Shown here piece after piece: positions 28,394-36,168 of a DNA stretch of 64,000 bases. Position 1 is the first letter of the stretch. The number at the start of each line of letters is the position of its first letter. Where the stretch lies: the NCBI GenBank assembly GCA_945861265.1, contig CAMAUC010000001.1, positions 186,001 through 250,000 of the forward strand, in the 5' to 3' direction. Source of the stretch: Rhizobium sp. Q54 (GTDB lineage: Bacteria; Pseudomonadota; Alphaproteobacteria; Rhizobiales; Xanthobacteraceae). The notes under the pieces are model-generated. The model did no database searches, was not told where the DNA came from, and worked only from the letters and a program-made list of their open reading frames with translations. The translations under genes were made by a program, and so were the position numbers.

Positions 28394-29038
28394 ATGCGCG
28401 TACTGCTGCTCAATGCCAATACCAATCCGGCGATGACCGAGCATGTCGTTGGCGCGGCGCGTGCGCTGGCGCCGGACATCGAATTTACCGGCGCCACCGG
28501 CCGCTTTGGCTCGGCCCATATCGGCACGCGCGCGACTTACGCCGTCGCCGCGCATGCGGCGATTGACTGCTACGAGGCGCAAACCGAACGATACGACGCT
28601 GTCATCCTCGCCTGCTTTGGCGATCCGGGTTTAAGCGCGCTTCAGGAAATCGCCGATGTGCCGGTGTTCGGACTTGCCGAAGCGGCCTGCCGCGCGGCGG
28701 CGCAACAGCGGCAGCGTTTCTCCATCGTCACCGGCGGCGAGCGCTGGATTACGATGCTGCGCGACTATCTGATGCCGCTCGGTCTGACAGAGCATCTCGC
28801 ATCGATTCGCACCGTCGAACCGACGGGCTCGCAAATTCTGGCCGATCCGCAAGGCAGCCTCGATAAACTGGCGCAGGCCTGCCGGCTGGCCGCGGACGAA
28901 GACGGCGCGAAAAGCATCATTCTCGGCGGCGCCGGACTGGTCGGATTGGCCGGGCGCGTTGCCGCCAATGTGCCGGTGCCAGTGATCGATTGCCTGGAAC
29001 CGGCGATCGCCGCCGTTCGCGCGCTGCGCCGCGATTAG
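28394..29038 (+). CDS. Asp/Glu/hydantoin racemase family protein with one catalytic Cys missing
   Basis: A 214-residue protein of the Asp/Glu/hydantoin racemase superfamily. The N-terminal LLLNANTNPAMTEHV and VILACFGDPGLSALQE with Cys74 match hydantoin racemase (HyuE). The second catalytic Cys, expected in an LGCAG motif, is Gly179 (ILGGAGLVG; codon GGC at that point). Two-base racemisation therefore looks impossible. It may be a one-Cys isomerase or decarboxylase-like enzyme, or inactive. It sits alone on the plus strand between a carbamoylase/Opp operon and a PcaB-family lyase. Confidence 0.85.
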   Translation: MRVLLLNANTNPAMTEHVVGAARALAPDIEFTGATGRFGSAHIGTRATYAVAAHAAIDCYEAQTERYDAVILACFGDPGLSALQEIADVPVFGLAEAACRAAAQQRQRFSIVTGGERWITMLRDYLMPLGLTEHLASIRTVEPTGSQILADPQGSLDKLAQACRLAADEDGAKSIILGGAGLVGLAGRVAANVPVPVIDCLEPAIAAVRALRRD

Positions 29039-29051
29039 CACGCCAAGGCCA

Positions 29052-30398
29052 TCAACCTCCGGCGGCGATGGCCCGATCCACCATTTTGCCCGAGAGCCCA
29101 AGATAATTGGCCGGATCGCAATGGCGGCGGATCGCTTCGACGCCCCCCAGCGCCTCGACGATTTCGGGAACGGCGCCGAGGATGTCGGCGAGATTGCCGT
29201 CACCCTCGATCGCCTCGCGGCAGGCGGCATAAACAACATCGTGCGCGTGCTGACGGCCGAGCTTCGGCGCCGCCGCCATCATCACGGCTTCCGCCACGAT
29301 CAGGCCGCGCGTAAGCCCGAGATTATCCAGCATTCTCTTTTCATGCACCACAAGGCCGGCCAGCATGAATTTCGCATTGGCCAACGACGCGCCGGCGAGC
29401 AGAAAACTCTCCGGCAGCGAGGCCCATTCGAGATGCCACGGACCGGTGGCGCGCTCGAAGTCATGGATCATCGCATCCAGCATGGTGGCGACATGCTGGC
29501 GCACGGCCTTGGCCGCCGCGAGCATCAGTTCGCTGGAGATCGGATTGCGCTTTTGCGGCATGGTCGACGACGCACCGCGGCCGTGTACGAATGGCTCCGA
29601 CACTTCGCCAAATTCGGTCGCCGACATCAACATCACATCGGTAGCGATTTTGCCGAGCGTGCCGGTAATCAGCCCAAGCAACGTGACTGCTTCCGCCAGG
29701 CCATCACGGGCGACGTGCCAGGTAATGGCAGGCTGGCCAAGCCCGAGTTCCTCGCAAAACAGTTGCTGCATCTCCAGTCCGCGCTCGCCAACCGAGGCCA
29801 GCGTGCCCGCGGCGCCGGCGAACTCGCCGACCAGAACGCGCGGTTTGACCTGCGCGACGCGCTCGATGTGGCGATCGACCGACGACAGCCACACCGCCGC
29901 CTTGTAGCCGAAGGTGATCGGCAGCGCCTGCTGAAGATGGGTGCGGCCCGCCATCGGCGTATCGCGATGACGTTTCGCCATCGCCGCCAAAATATCGCGA
30001 AGCTCCCTGAGGTCGCGTTCGACGATTGCCAGCGCCGCACGCACCTGAAGCACATTGGCGGTATCCATGATGTCCTGGGTGGTAGCGCCCCAGTGTACAT
30101 ATCGCCCGGCTTCACCAGCGGCCGCGGCCAGTTGATGCACCAGCGGCAGGATCGGATAACCGACGATATCCGTCTCCTGCTTGAGCTTGTCGAAATCAAG
30201 CTTGATGCCTTTCGACGCCGCCTCGATGGCGATGGCGGCCTCCTTCGGGATCACGCCCATACGTGCCTGCGCGCGGGCGAGCGCCACTTCGGCCTCGATA
30301 TAGTACCCGACCAGCGCCTCGTCGCCGAAAATGGCGCGCATCTCCACCGTGCCAAACATGTCGCGAAATAACGCGGAATCGAAAACCGTGCTGCCCAA
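29052..30398 (-). CDS. Adenylosuccinate lyase/3-carboxymuconate cycloisomerase family lyase
   Basis: A 448-residue class II fumarase/aspartase-superfamily lyase. The signature GASSTMPQKRNP (three-quarters through the first 300 residues) carries the catalytic Ser loop, and HWGATTQDIMDTA is the second conserved block. Overall it resembles PcaB-type cycloisomerases and non-purine ADSL-like lyases. TTG at 30398 is preferred because AGAGGAGG sits 5 bp upstream; the in-frame ATG at 30419 lies before that ribosome site and has none of its own. No pcaHG genes are in the window, so the substrate is open. Confidence 0.85.
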   Translation of the reverse strand: MGSTVFDSALFRDMFGTVEMRAIFGDEALVGYYIEAEVALARAQARMGVIPKEAAIAIEAASKGIKLDFDKLKQETDIVGYPILPLVHQLAAAAGEAGRYVHWGATTQDIMDTANVLQVRAALAIVERDLRELRDILAAMAKRHRDTPMAGRTHLQQALPITFGYKAAVWLSSVDRHIERVAQVKPRVLVGEFAGAAGTLASVGERGLEMQQLFCEELGLGQPAITWHVARDGLAEAVTLLGLITGTLGKIATDVMLMSATEFGEVSEPFVHGRGASSTMPQKRNPISSELMLAAAKAVRQHVATMLDAMIHDFERATGPWHLEWASLPESFLLAGASLANAKFMLAGLVVHEKRMLDNLGLTRGLIVAEAVMMAAAPKLGRQHAHDVVYAACREAIEGDGNLADILGAVPEIVEALGGVEAIRRHCDPANYLGLSGKMVDRAIAAGG

Positions 30399-30545
30399 CG
30401 TAACCTCCTCTGAATTCATTCAAATGCGCGGACGCCGCCGGCGCGGCGTTACCACGATAAGGCTTCGCGGTCGAAAAAATCCGCCGGTATCCGCCATCGT
30501 CAGCGAGGCGATTATGACGCGCACGCGCCTAGGTGCGGGTCCTCG

Positions 30546-31250
30546 TCAGACGACGAGCGCCCCGCCATCGATATAGACGATCGAGCCGGTGGCAAAGCCG
30601 TTGTTCACAAACGCAAGGATCTGCCCGGCGATGTCCTCGGCGACGCCGACGCGGCCGACCGGCAGGCCGGCGGCGATCTTGGCCAGCATTTCCACGCGCG
30701 CGGCTTCCGCCATGCCGGCCCGGATCGGCGTATCGATGATGCCGGGCGAGACGCAGTTCACCCGCACCGGCGCCAGTTCGAGCGCGAGGCTGCGCGCCAG
30801 CGACTCGATCGCGCCATTGGCGGCGCCGACGATCGCCGAGTTCGGCCGTGGGCGAACGCTGAGGAAGCCGGAAACCAAAGTCAGCGAGCCGCCGGCATTG
30901 ATGCTGGCCGCGCGCGCGACGCGCCAGGCGCCCCAGAACTTGCCTTCCATGGTGGCACGCACGTCGTCCATCGCGACGGTTTTGAATGGACCCGACTTGA
31001 GCTGCGCCGCGGTGACGACGACATGATCGACCGCGCCACAATCGCGGAAAAGAATTTTGACGCTATCGTCATCTGTGACGTCGGCGACGATAGCCTTGAC
31101 GCCGATCCCGTCGGCGGCCGTCTTGAGCTTATCGGGGCTCCGCGAAGCGATGATAACCTCGGCGCCTTGTGCCTTCGCCATTGCCGCGGTCGCCAGACCG
31201 ATGCCGGACGATCCACCGACGACGACGATTTTCTTGCCTGCGAGCGACAT
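30546..31250 (-). CDS. SDR-family protein lacking the catalytic Tyr and Lys
   Basis: A 234-residue Rossmann-fold short-chain dehydrogenase relative. The cofactor motif GGSSGIG (12-18) is intact and the C-terminal VNCVSPGIIDTPIRAGM is typical. Where YxxxK should stand, the sequence is VGAANGAIESLARSL, with Val141 and Asn145 in place of Tyr and Lys. Ser127 remains in LVSGF. It may bind NAD(P) without standard hydride-transfer chemistry, or use another mechanism. ATG at 31250 has GGGAGAGG upstream; it is downstream of the TPP enzyme by 37 bp. Confidence 0.85.
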   Translation of the reverse strand: MSLAGKKIVVVGGSSGIGLATAAMAKAQGAEVIIASRSPDKLKTAADGIGVKAIVADVTDDDSVKILFRDCGAVDHVVVTAAQLKSGPFKTVAMDDVRATMEGKFWGAWRVARAASINAGGSLTLVSGFLSVRPRPNSAIVGAANGAIESLARSLALELAPVRVNCVSPGIIDTPIRAGMAEAARVEMLAKIAAGLPVGRVGVAEDIAGQILAFVNNGFATGSIVYIDGGALVV

Positions 31251-31287
31251 GCCCTCTCCCACTTTCTTTTATGTAGCCGGGTTGCGA

Positions 31288-33090
31288 TCAGTCCGGCATG
31301 AACTGCTTGCCGATCGACGGCTTGCTGACGCCGAGGCCGGGCAATTCCCAGACGCCGGCGCCGGCGGGGTTGGTGTCGGCGGCAATATCGACATCGATCA
31401 GATAGGGCTTGTTGGCGGCGATGCCCTTGCGGACGGCCTCGGCCAGATCGGCGGCACGATCCACGCGCACGCCTTCGACGCCGCAGGAGCGCGCCATCGC
31501 GGCGAAGTCCGGATTGTAGCGCTCGCCCGTCAGCGGGTTATGGAAATCCGTCGCTAGTTCGCGCTTGTCGAGATAGCCGCGCTGCAAACCGCGGATCGAC
31601 GCATAGGCGTAATTGTTCCACACCACCCAGACGACCGGGAGATTGTATTCGACCGCCGTGCCAAGAACGTTGGCGTGCATGAAGAAAGCGCCATCGCCGC
31701 ACACCGACACGCACGGCCGGTCCGGCGCGGCGAACTTCGCGCCCATGACGCCGGCGACACCGAATCCCATCGAGCCAAAGGCCATGCAGCCGATCAACGA
31801 ATCCGGGCGCCTCGGCTTGGTGTAGCCGAGCAGCCAGTTGTGATGCACCCCGATGTCGCTGACCAGGATCGCGTCGTCCGGCAGTCCGCGCTGAATTTCA
31901 AACGCCGCGCGCTGCGGATTGATCGGCTGGGTGTCGTCGGTGAAGCCGGGCGCAACGAGCTTGTCCCACTCCTTGCGATAGGTGTCGATCTGCGCCAGCC
32001 ACTTCTTGCGCGCCTCGGCCTTCTTCGTCAGATCCTTGCGGCGATCGAGTTCAGCCAGCACCTGTCGCAAGAAGGTGCGAATGTCGGCCATCAGCCCGAG
32101 CGCCACCGGATAATTGCGGCCGATCTCGTCCGGATCGATGTCGACGTGAATAAGCTGCGTCGGCGGGATGGTGAATGAGTAGCCGGGAATCCACGAACTC
32201 GACGTGCGGTCGTCGAAACGCGCGCCGAGCGACAACAGCACGTCGGCCTGACGCGTAGCGTGATTGGCCTGATAGTGACCGCCGCGCGCGACCATGCCGA
32301 GCGCCAGCGGATGAAGCGTGTCGATCGCGCCCAGCCCGCTCATCGACGCCGCCACCGGAATTTGCAGACGTTCGGCAAGTTGAAGCAATTCGCCGGCCGC
32401 GCCGCCGTGGCGGATGGCCTGTCCGACGAAAATAACCGGCCGCTCGGCGTTAAGCAGCATGTCGACAGCCTTGATGACGCCGTCGGGATCGGCGCCGCAT
32501 CGGCTGGAGATGTTGGCGTTCCATTCCTTGGCTTTGGGCGCCTCCTCGGCGGCCGCTTCCATAAACACGTCGTACGGCACGTCCAGCACCACCGGACCGG
32601 GCCGGCCCGTGACCATCGTCTTCCACGCCTGCCGCACCGCGAGCGGCACCATGTCGCCGCGCGTCGGCTGGAACACGCGCTTGCACAGGCTGCGCACGGT
32701 CGAGGGGAAGTCGGCCTGGTTCTGCCGATACATTTCCTGGAAGGCGCCGCGGTTGAACTGGCTGGTCGGCACATTGCCGGTCACCGCCAGGAACGGCACC
32801 GAATCGAGATAGGCGGTCGCCAGTGAAATCGGCAGATTGGCGGAGCCAGGGCCGCACGATGTGAAGGTCGCGGTCGCCTTGCCGGACACGCGGTAATAGC
32901 AATCGGCCATGAAACCGGCGACGCTCTCGTGATGCGTCGAAATGGTCTTGATCTCGGAGGAGCGCTCATACAGCGCATCGATGAACTGGATATTGCCGTG
33001 GCCGCACAGGCCGAACACCTGCGGCACCTTTTCCTGGATCAAGTAATCGACAATGACCTGCGCGCCATTGAGTTTATTTCCAGTCGGCAT
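31288..33090 (-). CDS. Thiamine pyrophosphate-dependent enzyme, acetolactate synthase/decarboxylase superfamily
   Basis: A 600-residue ThDP enzyme. The activating Glu55 lies in THHESVAGF, GPGSANLP is in the N-terminal domain, and the ThDP/Mg motif runs from GDG (465-467) to NN (492-493), so the cofactor machinery is complete. Family assignment beyond that (ALS-like carboligase, 2-oxoacid decarboxylase, or sulfoacetaldehyde acetyltransferase-like) is not secure. No small regulatory subunit (ilvH) follows, which argues against the housekeeping ALS. It is divergent from a cupin gene and followed by an SDR, consistent with a catabolic operon. Confidence 0.87.
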   Translation of the reverse strand: MPTGNKLNGAQVIVDYLIQEKVPQVFGLCGHGNIQFIDALYERSSEIKTISTHHESVAGFMADCYYRVSGKATATFTSCGPGSANLPISLATAYLDSVPFLAVTGNVPTSQFNRGAFQEMYRQNQADFPSTVRSLCKRVFQPTRGDMVPLAVRQAWKTMVTGRPGPVVLDVPYDVFMEAAAEEAPKAKEWNANISSRCGADPDGVIKAVDMLLNAERPVIFVGQAIRHGGAAGELLQLAERLQIPVAASMSGLGAIDTLHPLALGMVARGGHYQANHATRQADVLLSLGARFDDRTSSSWIPGYSFTIPPTQLIHVDIDPDEIGRNYPVALGLMADIRTFLRQVLAELDRRKDLTKKAEARKKWLAQIDTYRKEWDKLVAPGFTDDTQPINPQRAAFEIQRGLPDDAILVSDIGVHHNWLLGYTKPRRPDSLIGCMAFGSMGFGVAGVMGAKFAAPDRPCVSVCGDGAFFMHANVLGTAVEYNLPVVWVVWNNYAYASIRGLQRGYLDKRELATDFHNPLTGERYNPDFAAMARSCGVEGVRVDRAADLAEAVRKGIAANKPYLIDVDIAADTNPAGAGVWELPGLGVSKPSIGKQFMPD

Positions 33091-33148
33091 CGGTTCAGTC
33101 TCCTACCGGGCGTTTTCGCGTGAGGCGCGGCTGACGGCAGCGCGCGAC

Positions 33149-33171
33149 CGTATTTCTCATAATGCTGTACG
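33149..33171. promoter_or_regulatory. Candidate operator shared with the site at 34754
   Basis: CGTAT at 33149 and TACG ending at 33171 frame a 23-bp site that matches 15 of 23 positions with the site at 34754-34776, including CGTAT, TCxCAT and TACG. It lies in the divergent TPP-enzyme/cupin gap. It could be bound by the IclR regulator at 33773. Prediction only. Confidence 0.3.
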
Positions 33172-33233
33172 TCAATTGATAATGTGGTATGCCTGCGGCC
33201 TGGGAAGAAACGCCGGTAGCGAAGGAGCGCGCC

Positions 33234-33620
33234 ATGAATTCCACATTGCCGACGACACGCCAGTGGTTCATCCGCAACATCGCCGAAGTGCCGTGGCGCC
33301 AATTCCCGGATCATTTCGGCGGCGCGCTGTCCAAGCCGCTGGTCATGCCGGAAACCGCCGGCTCGCAGCACATCGACTATCGGATTTCGATGTACCAGCC
33401 GATGGCCTATGTGAAAATTCACCAGCACAAGGTGCAGGAGCAGGTCTATCACGTCATCGAAGGCGAAGGCCTGATGCATATCGACGGCAAGGACCACCTG
33501 GTGCGCAAGCACGACTACATCTTCCTGCCGCCGGGCATCGATCATTCGATCTCGAACACCGGTCTGGTCGATCTTGTTTTCCTCGTTGTCACCTCCCCTG
33601 TCACCGATGATGTCATGTAG
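33234..33620 (+). CDS. Cupin domain-containing protein
   Basis: A 128-residue single-domain cupin. Motif 1 is KIHQHKVQEQVYHVIEGEG (His-His-Glu metal ligands in HQHKVQEQ) and motif 2 is LPPGIDHSISN with the final His. Metal binding therefore looks intact. The start at 33234 has GAAGGAG 6 bp upstream; an upstream in-frame start at 33189 lacks one. It is divergent from the TPP enzyme and 152 bp before an IclR regulator. Small cupins act as isomerases, dioxygenases or sensor proteins; the role here is unknown. Confidence 0.86.
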   Translation: MNSTLPTTRQWFIRNIAEVPWRQFPDHFGGALSKPLVMPETAGSQHIDYRISMYQPMAYVKIHQHKVQEQVYHVIEGEGLMHIDGKDHLVRKHDYIFLPPGIDHSISNTGLVDLVFLVVTSPVTDDVM

Positions 33621-33772
33621 CGTCAAACCCGCCGTGGATGCGATCGACGAACAAAAGACTTTGTTCAGCGACGAGACTGCTGCGAATTCCCCAGAAACGC
33701 TATATGAATGTGGCACGGCACCCTTGCTACCAAGCCGATTAGAATCGGCACCGCCGTTCGGAGGCTCCTGAC

Positions 33773-34681
33773 GTGAACGCGCGAACCAAGACCAAGATTG
33801 CAGCAAAACCGCCCAAAGCATCAAAGTCCGACAAGGCGGAAAAGCCCGGCAAGCTGCCGGCCGCCCGGCTGGTGAAAGACGCGGGCTCCGATATCGACGA
33901 TGACGCCGAAGACAAGCAGCGCTCCGGCGTTCAATCGCTTGGCCGCGCCTTTAGCATTCTGGAAGAAATTGCCCGGCACCGTGACGGCATCGGCCTTGCC
34001 GACCTGAGCAAGCTCGTCGGGCTGCATAACTCGACAACGTTCCACCTTGCGAAAACGATGGTGTCGCTCGGCTATATCCGCCAGGAAAAAGATACCAAGC
34101 GGTACCGCATCGGCCGGCCGTTGTTCGCGCTCGCGGCCAGCGCCCTCGACGAGATCGAGATGGTGAAGGTCGCGACGCCGCTGCTTGAAGATATGTCGCG
34201 CGAAACCGGCGAGACCAGCCACTTCGCCGTTCGCATGGGCGACACTGTGGTGGTGATCGCCCGCACCAGCGGCCCGGGCGCCTTCCAGATGACGGATCGC
34301 GTCGGCATGGTGCGTCCGGCGCATTGCACCGCGCTCGGCAAAATCATTCTGGCCGCGTTGCGACCCGACCAGTTGGAACGCTTTCTCGCCCGCCTCGACT
34401 TGAAGCCGTCGACCGATAAGTCGATCACGGACATTCCGCTGCTGCTGCGTGAGATCGAAGCCATCCGGCGCAGCGGCGTCGCGCTCGACGACGGCGAGTT
34501 CAATCCGGAGGTCCGTTGCCTTGCGGTGCCGGTCAGGGACTTCACCGGCCAGTTCATCGGCGCGCTCGGAATTTCCGGTCCGATCTGGCGCTTGTCGAAC
34601 CAGACCCTGAAGGACCGCACGAAAATCGTGCAGGCGTTCGCCCACCGTTTGTCCGAAGAGTTTGGCGCAAAGCCATCCTGA
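33773..34681 (+). CDS. IclR family transcriptional regulator
   Basis: A 302-residue IclR regulator with a long Lys/Asp-rich N-terminal tail (residues 1-50). A winged helix follows from about 52-115 (VQSLGRAFSILEEIARH onward), then the GAF-like effector domain with GMVRPAHCTALGKIILAAL. It starts with GTG at 33773; GGAGG lies 7 bp upstream. It precedes the second Liv importer by 147 bp and is the likely regulator of that operon and of the TPP/cupin pair. Confidence 0.91.
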   Translation: MNARTKTKIAAKPPKASKSDKAEKPGKLPAARLVKDAGSDIDDDAEDKQRSGVQSLGRAFSILEEIARHRDGIGLADLSKLVGLHNSTTFHLAKTMVSLGYIRQEKDTKRYRIGRPLFALAASALDEIEMVKVATPLLEDMSRETGETSHFAVRMGDTVVVIARTSGPGAFQMTDRVGMVRPAHCTALGKIILAALRPDQLERFLARLDLKPSTDKSITDIPLLLREIEAIRRSGVALDDGEFNPEVRCLAVPVRDFTGQFIGALGISGPIWRLSNQTLKDRTKIVQAFAHRLSEEFGAKPS

Positions 34682-34753
34682 GAACGACCGCCGCCCCACT
34701 TAGGCGTTGACAGCGGCCCACCTCCCCGTAAATATCATCCAACAATAAAAAAA

Positions 34754-34776
34754 CGTATCTCACATTGTCGCATACG
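34754..34776. promoter_or_regulatory. Candidate IclR-type operator upstream of second Liv operon
   Basis: CGTAT (34754-34758) and ATACG (34772-34776) form a 5-bp dyad with a 13-bp spacer, about 52 bp before the SBP start. IclR proteins usually bind imperfect palindromes of this size. A similar site lies at 33149. Low certainty. Confidence 0.35.
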
Positions 34777-34828
34777 CGACGGGTGAGGCCGAAAGGGGCA
34801 AACGCGGCAATCCGGGAGGACAATTACT

Positions 34829-36073
34829 ATGACCAGCTACAACCGTCGGCACGTGTTGAAGGCGAGCGCGGCATTTGCCGGCGCATCGGCCCTGGGTTTT
34901 CCGGCAATCGTCCGCGCCCAGGCAAGCACCATCAAGATCGGCCATCTGGTGCCGCTCACCGGATTTCTCGGCGCGATCGGCAGCTACGCGCAACTCGGCG
35001 TCAAACTGGCGGCCGAAGAGATCAATGAAGCCGGCGGCATCACGGGCCGCAAGATCGACCTGATATCGGAAGACTCGGTCAATCCCGCGACCGCCGCCAA
35101 CAAGGCGCAGCGCATGATCGAACAGGACGGCGCCGCTGTTCTGCTTGGCGAAATTTCGTCGGCGTCGGCGCTGACCATCATGCAGGTGGCCGAGCGCAAC
35201 AAGAAGGTGTTTTTCTCAACCGGCGCCCGCTCCGACGCTTTGCGCGGCAAGAACTGCAATCGCTATTCCTTCCACTGCGACATTCCCAACACCGTGATGG
35301 TGAACGCGGTCGGCACCGCGCTCAATCAAAAGGGCCTGGTGAAGGGCAAGAAATTCGTCACGCTGACCGCCGACTACATTTTCGGCCACGATCTGCTCAA
35401 GGCGGCCAAATCCTTCTTCGCCGCCAATGACGCCACCCTCATCGGCGACGAACTGATCGCCACCGACGTAACCGACTTCAGCCCCTATCTCCTGAAGATC
35501 CGCCAGGCGAAGCCGGACGTGGTGTGCTGCAATCTCGCCGGCAATCAGGTGACCAATCTGGTCAAACAATATGCCGAGTTTGGATTCCCCTACCCGCTGG
35601 TCGGCTTCAATCTCAACACCGGCGACGCCTGGGCGGCCGGCGCCGGCAATCTCAGCGGCTTCTGGCCGACGGTCTGGTATCACACGCTCGACAATCCGGC
35701 CTCGAAGGCCTTCGTCGCCAACTTCACCAAGAAGTACGGCAAGCCGCCGGAGAACCACGCCTGGATCGAATACGTCACGCTCAAGCTGCTGGCCCAGGCG
35801 ATCACCGACACCAAATCGACCGACAGCGAAGCGCTGATCGCGCACTTCGAAAAGCAGTCGCAATTCGACATCATGAAGGCGCGCAAGGCGTACTTCCGCT
35901 CCTGGGATCATCAGCTCGTGCAGGAGGCTTATCCGTTCACGGTGAAGGCCAAGGCCGACATGAAAGACCAGTGGGATATGCTGGTGCTCGGCGACACGGT
36001 GCCGGTGGCGAGCGCGCCGCTTGAATCGATCTATCCGAACAAAGAACAGAATCCCTGCGCCATGAAGGCGTAG
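34829..36073 (+). CDS. Branched-chain amino acid-type ABC transporter substrate-binding protein, second system
   Basis: A 414-residue periplasmic binding protein (Peripla_BP_6). The N-terminus NRRHVLKASAAFAGASALGF is a Tat-type signal ending near VRAQA. The mature protein starts STIKIGHLVPLTGFLGAIG. It has GGGAGG upstream. It is the first gene of SBP-LivH-(LivM-LivG-LivF fusion), followed by a strong hairpin. It is only distantly similar by eye to the SBP at 4956, so the two importers probably differ in ligand. The flanking genes suggest an aromatic or oxo-acid substrate. Confidence 0.92.
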   Translation: MTSYNRRHVLKASAAFAGASALGFPAIVRAQASTIKIGHLVPLTGFLGAIGSYAQLGVKLAAEEINEAGGITGRKIDLISEDSVNPATAANKAQRMIEQDGAAVLLGEISSASALTIMQVAERNKKVFFSTGARSDALRGKNCNRYSFHCDIPNTVMVNAVGTALNQKGLVKGKKFVTLTADYIFGHDLLKAAKSFFAANDATLIGDELIATDVTDFSPYLLKIRQAKPDVVCCNLAGNQVTNLVKQYAEFGFPYPLVGFNLNTGDAWAAGAGNLSGFWPTVWYHTLDNPASKAFVANFTKKYGKPPENHAWIEYVTLKLLAQAITDTKSTDSEALIAHFEKQSQFDIMKARKAYFRSWDHQLVQEAYPFTVKAKADMKDQWDMLVLGDTVPVASAPLESIYPNKEQNPCAMKA

Positions 36074-36107
36074 CGTGCGCTTGGCGTATTAGCTGTTGAT
36101 GGGCGGG

Positions 36108-36135
36108 GCGGCGCCGGCATACGAGCCGGCGCCGC
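36108..36135 (+). terminator. Strong hairpin between SBP and LivH genes
   Basis: Perfect 11-bp arms GCGGCGCCGGC (36108-36118) and GCCGGCGCCGC (36125-36135) flank the loop ATACGA and are followed by TTTCG. The very stable stem 35 bp after the SBP stop suggests partial termination or 3'-end protection of the SBP message. Confidence 0.65.
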
Positions 36136-36168
36136 TTTCGCATTAGGTTTACGACCACCGGAAAGCTT

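Noticed and set aside
28194-28436. 80-codon plus-strand frame before the racemase-like gene
   Set aside because: Basic, low-complexity translation without ribosome site, overlapping the racemase start in another frame.
31288-33090. Assignment of the TPP enzyme as biosynthetic acetolactate synthase (ilvB)
   Set aside because: No ilvH-like small subunit or ilvC neighbour; divergent cupin and nearby SDR and lyase point to catabolism.
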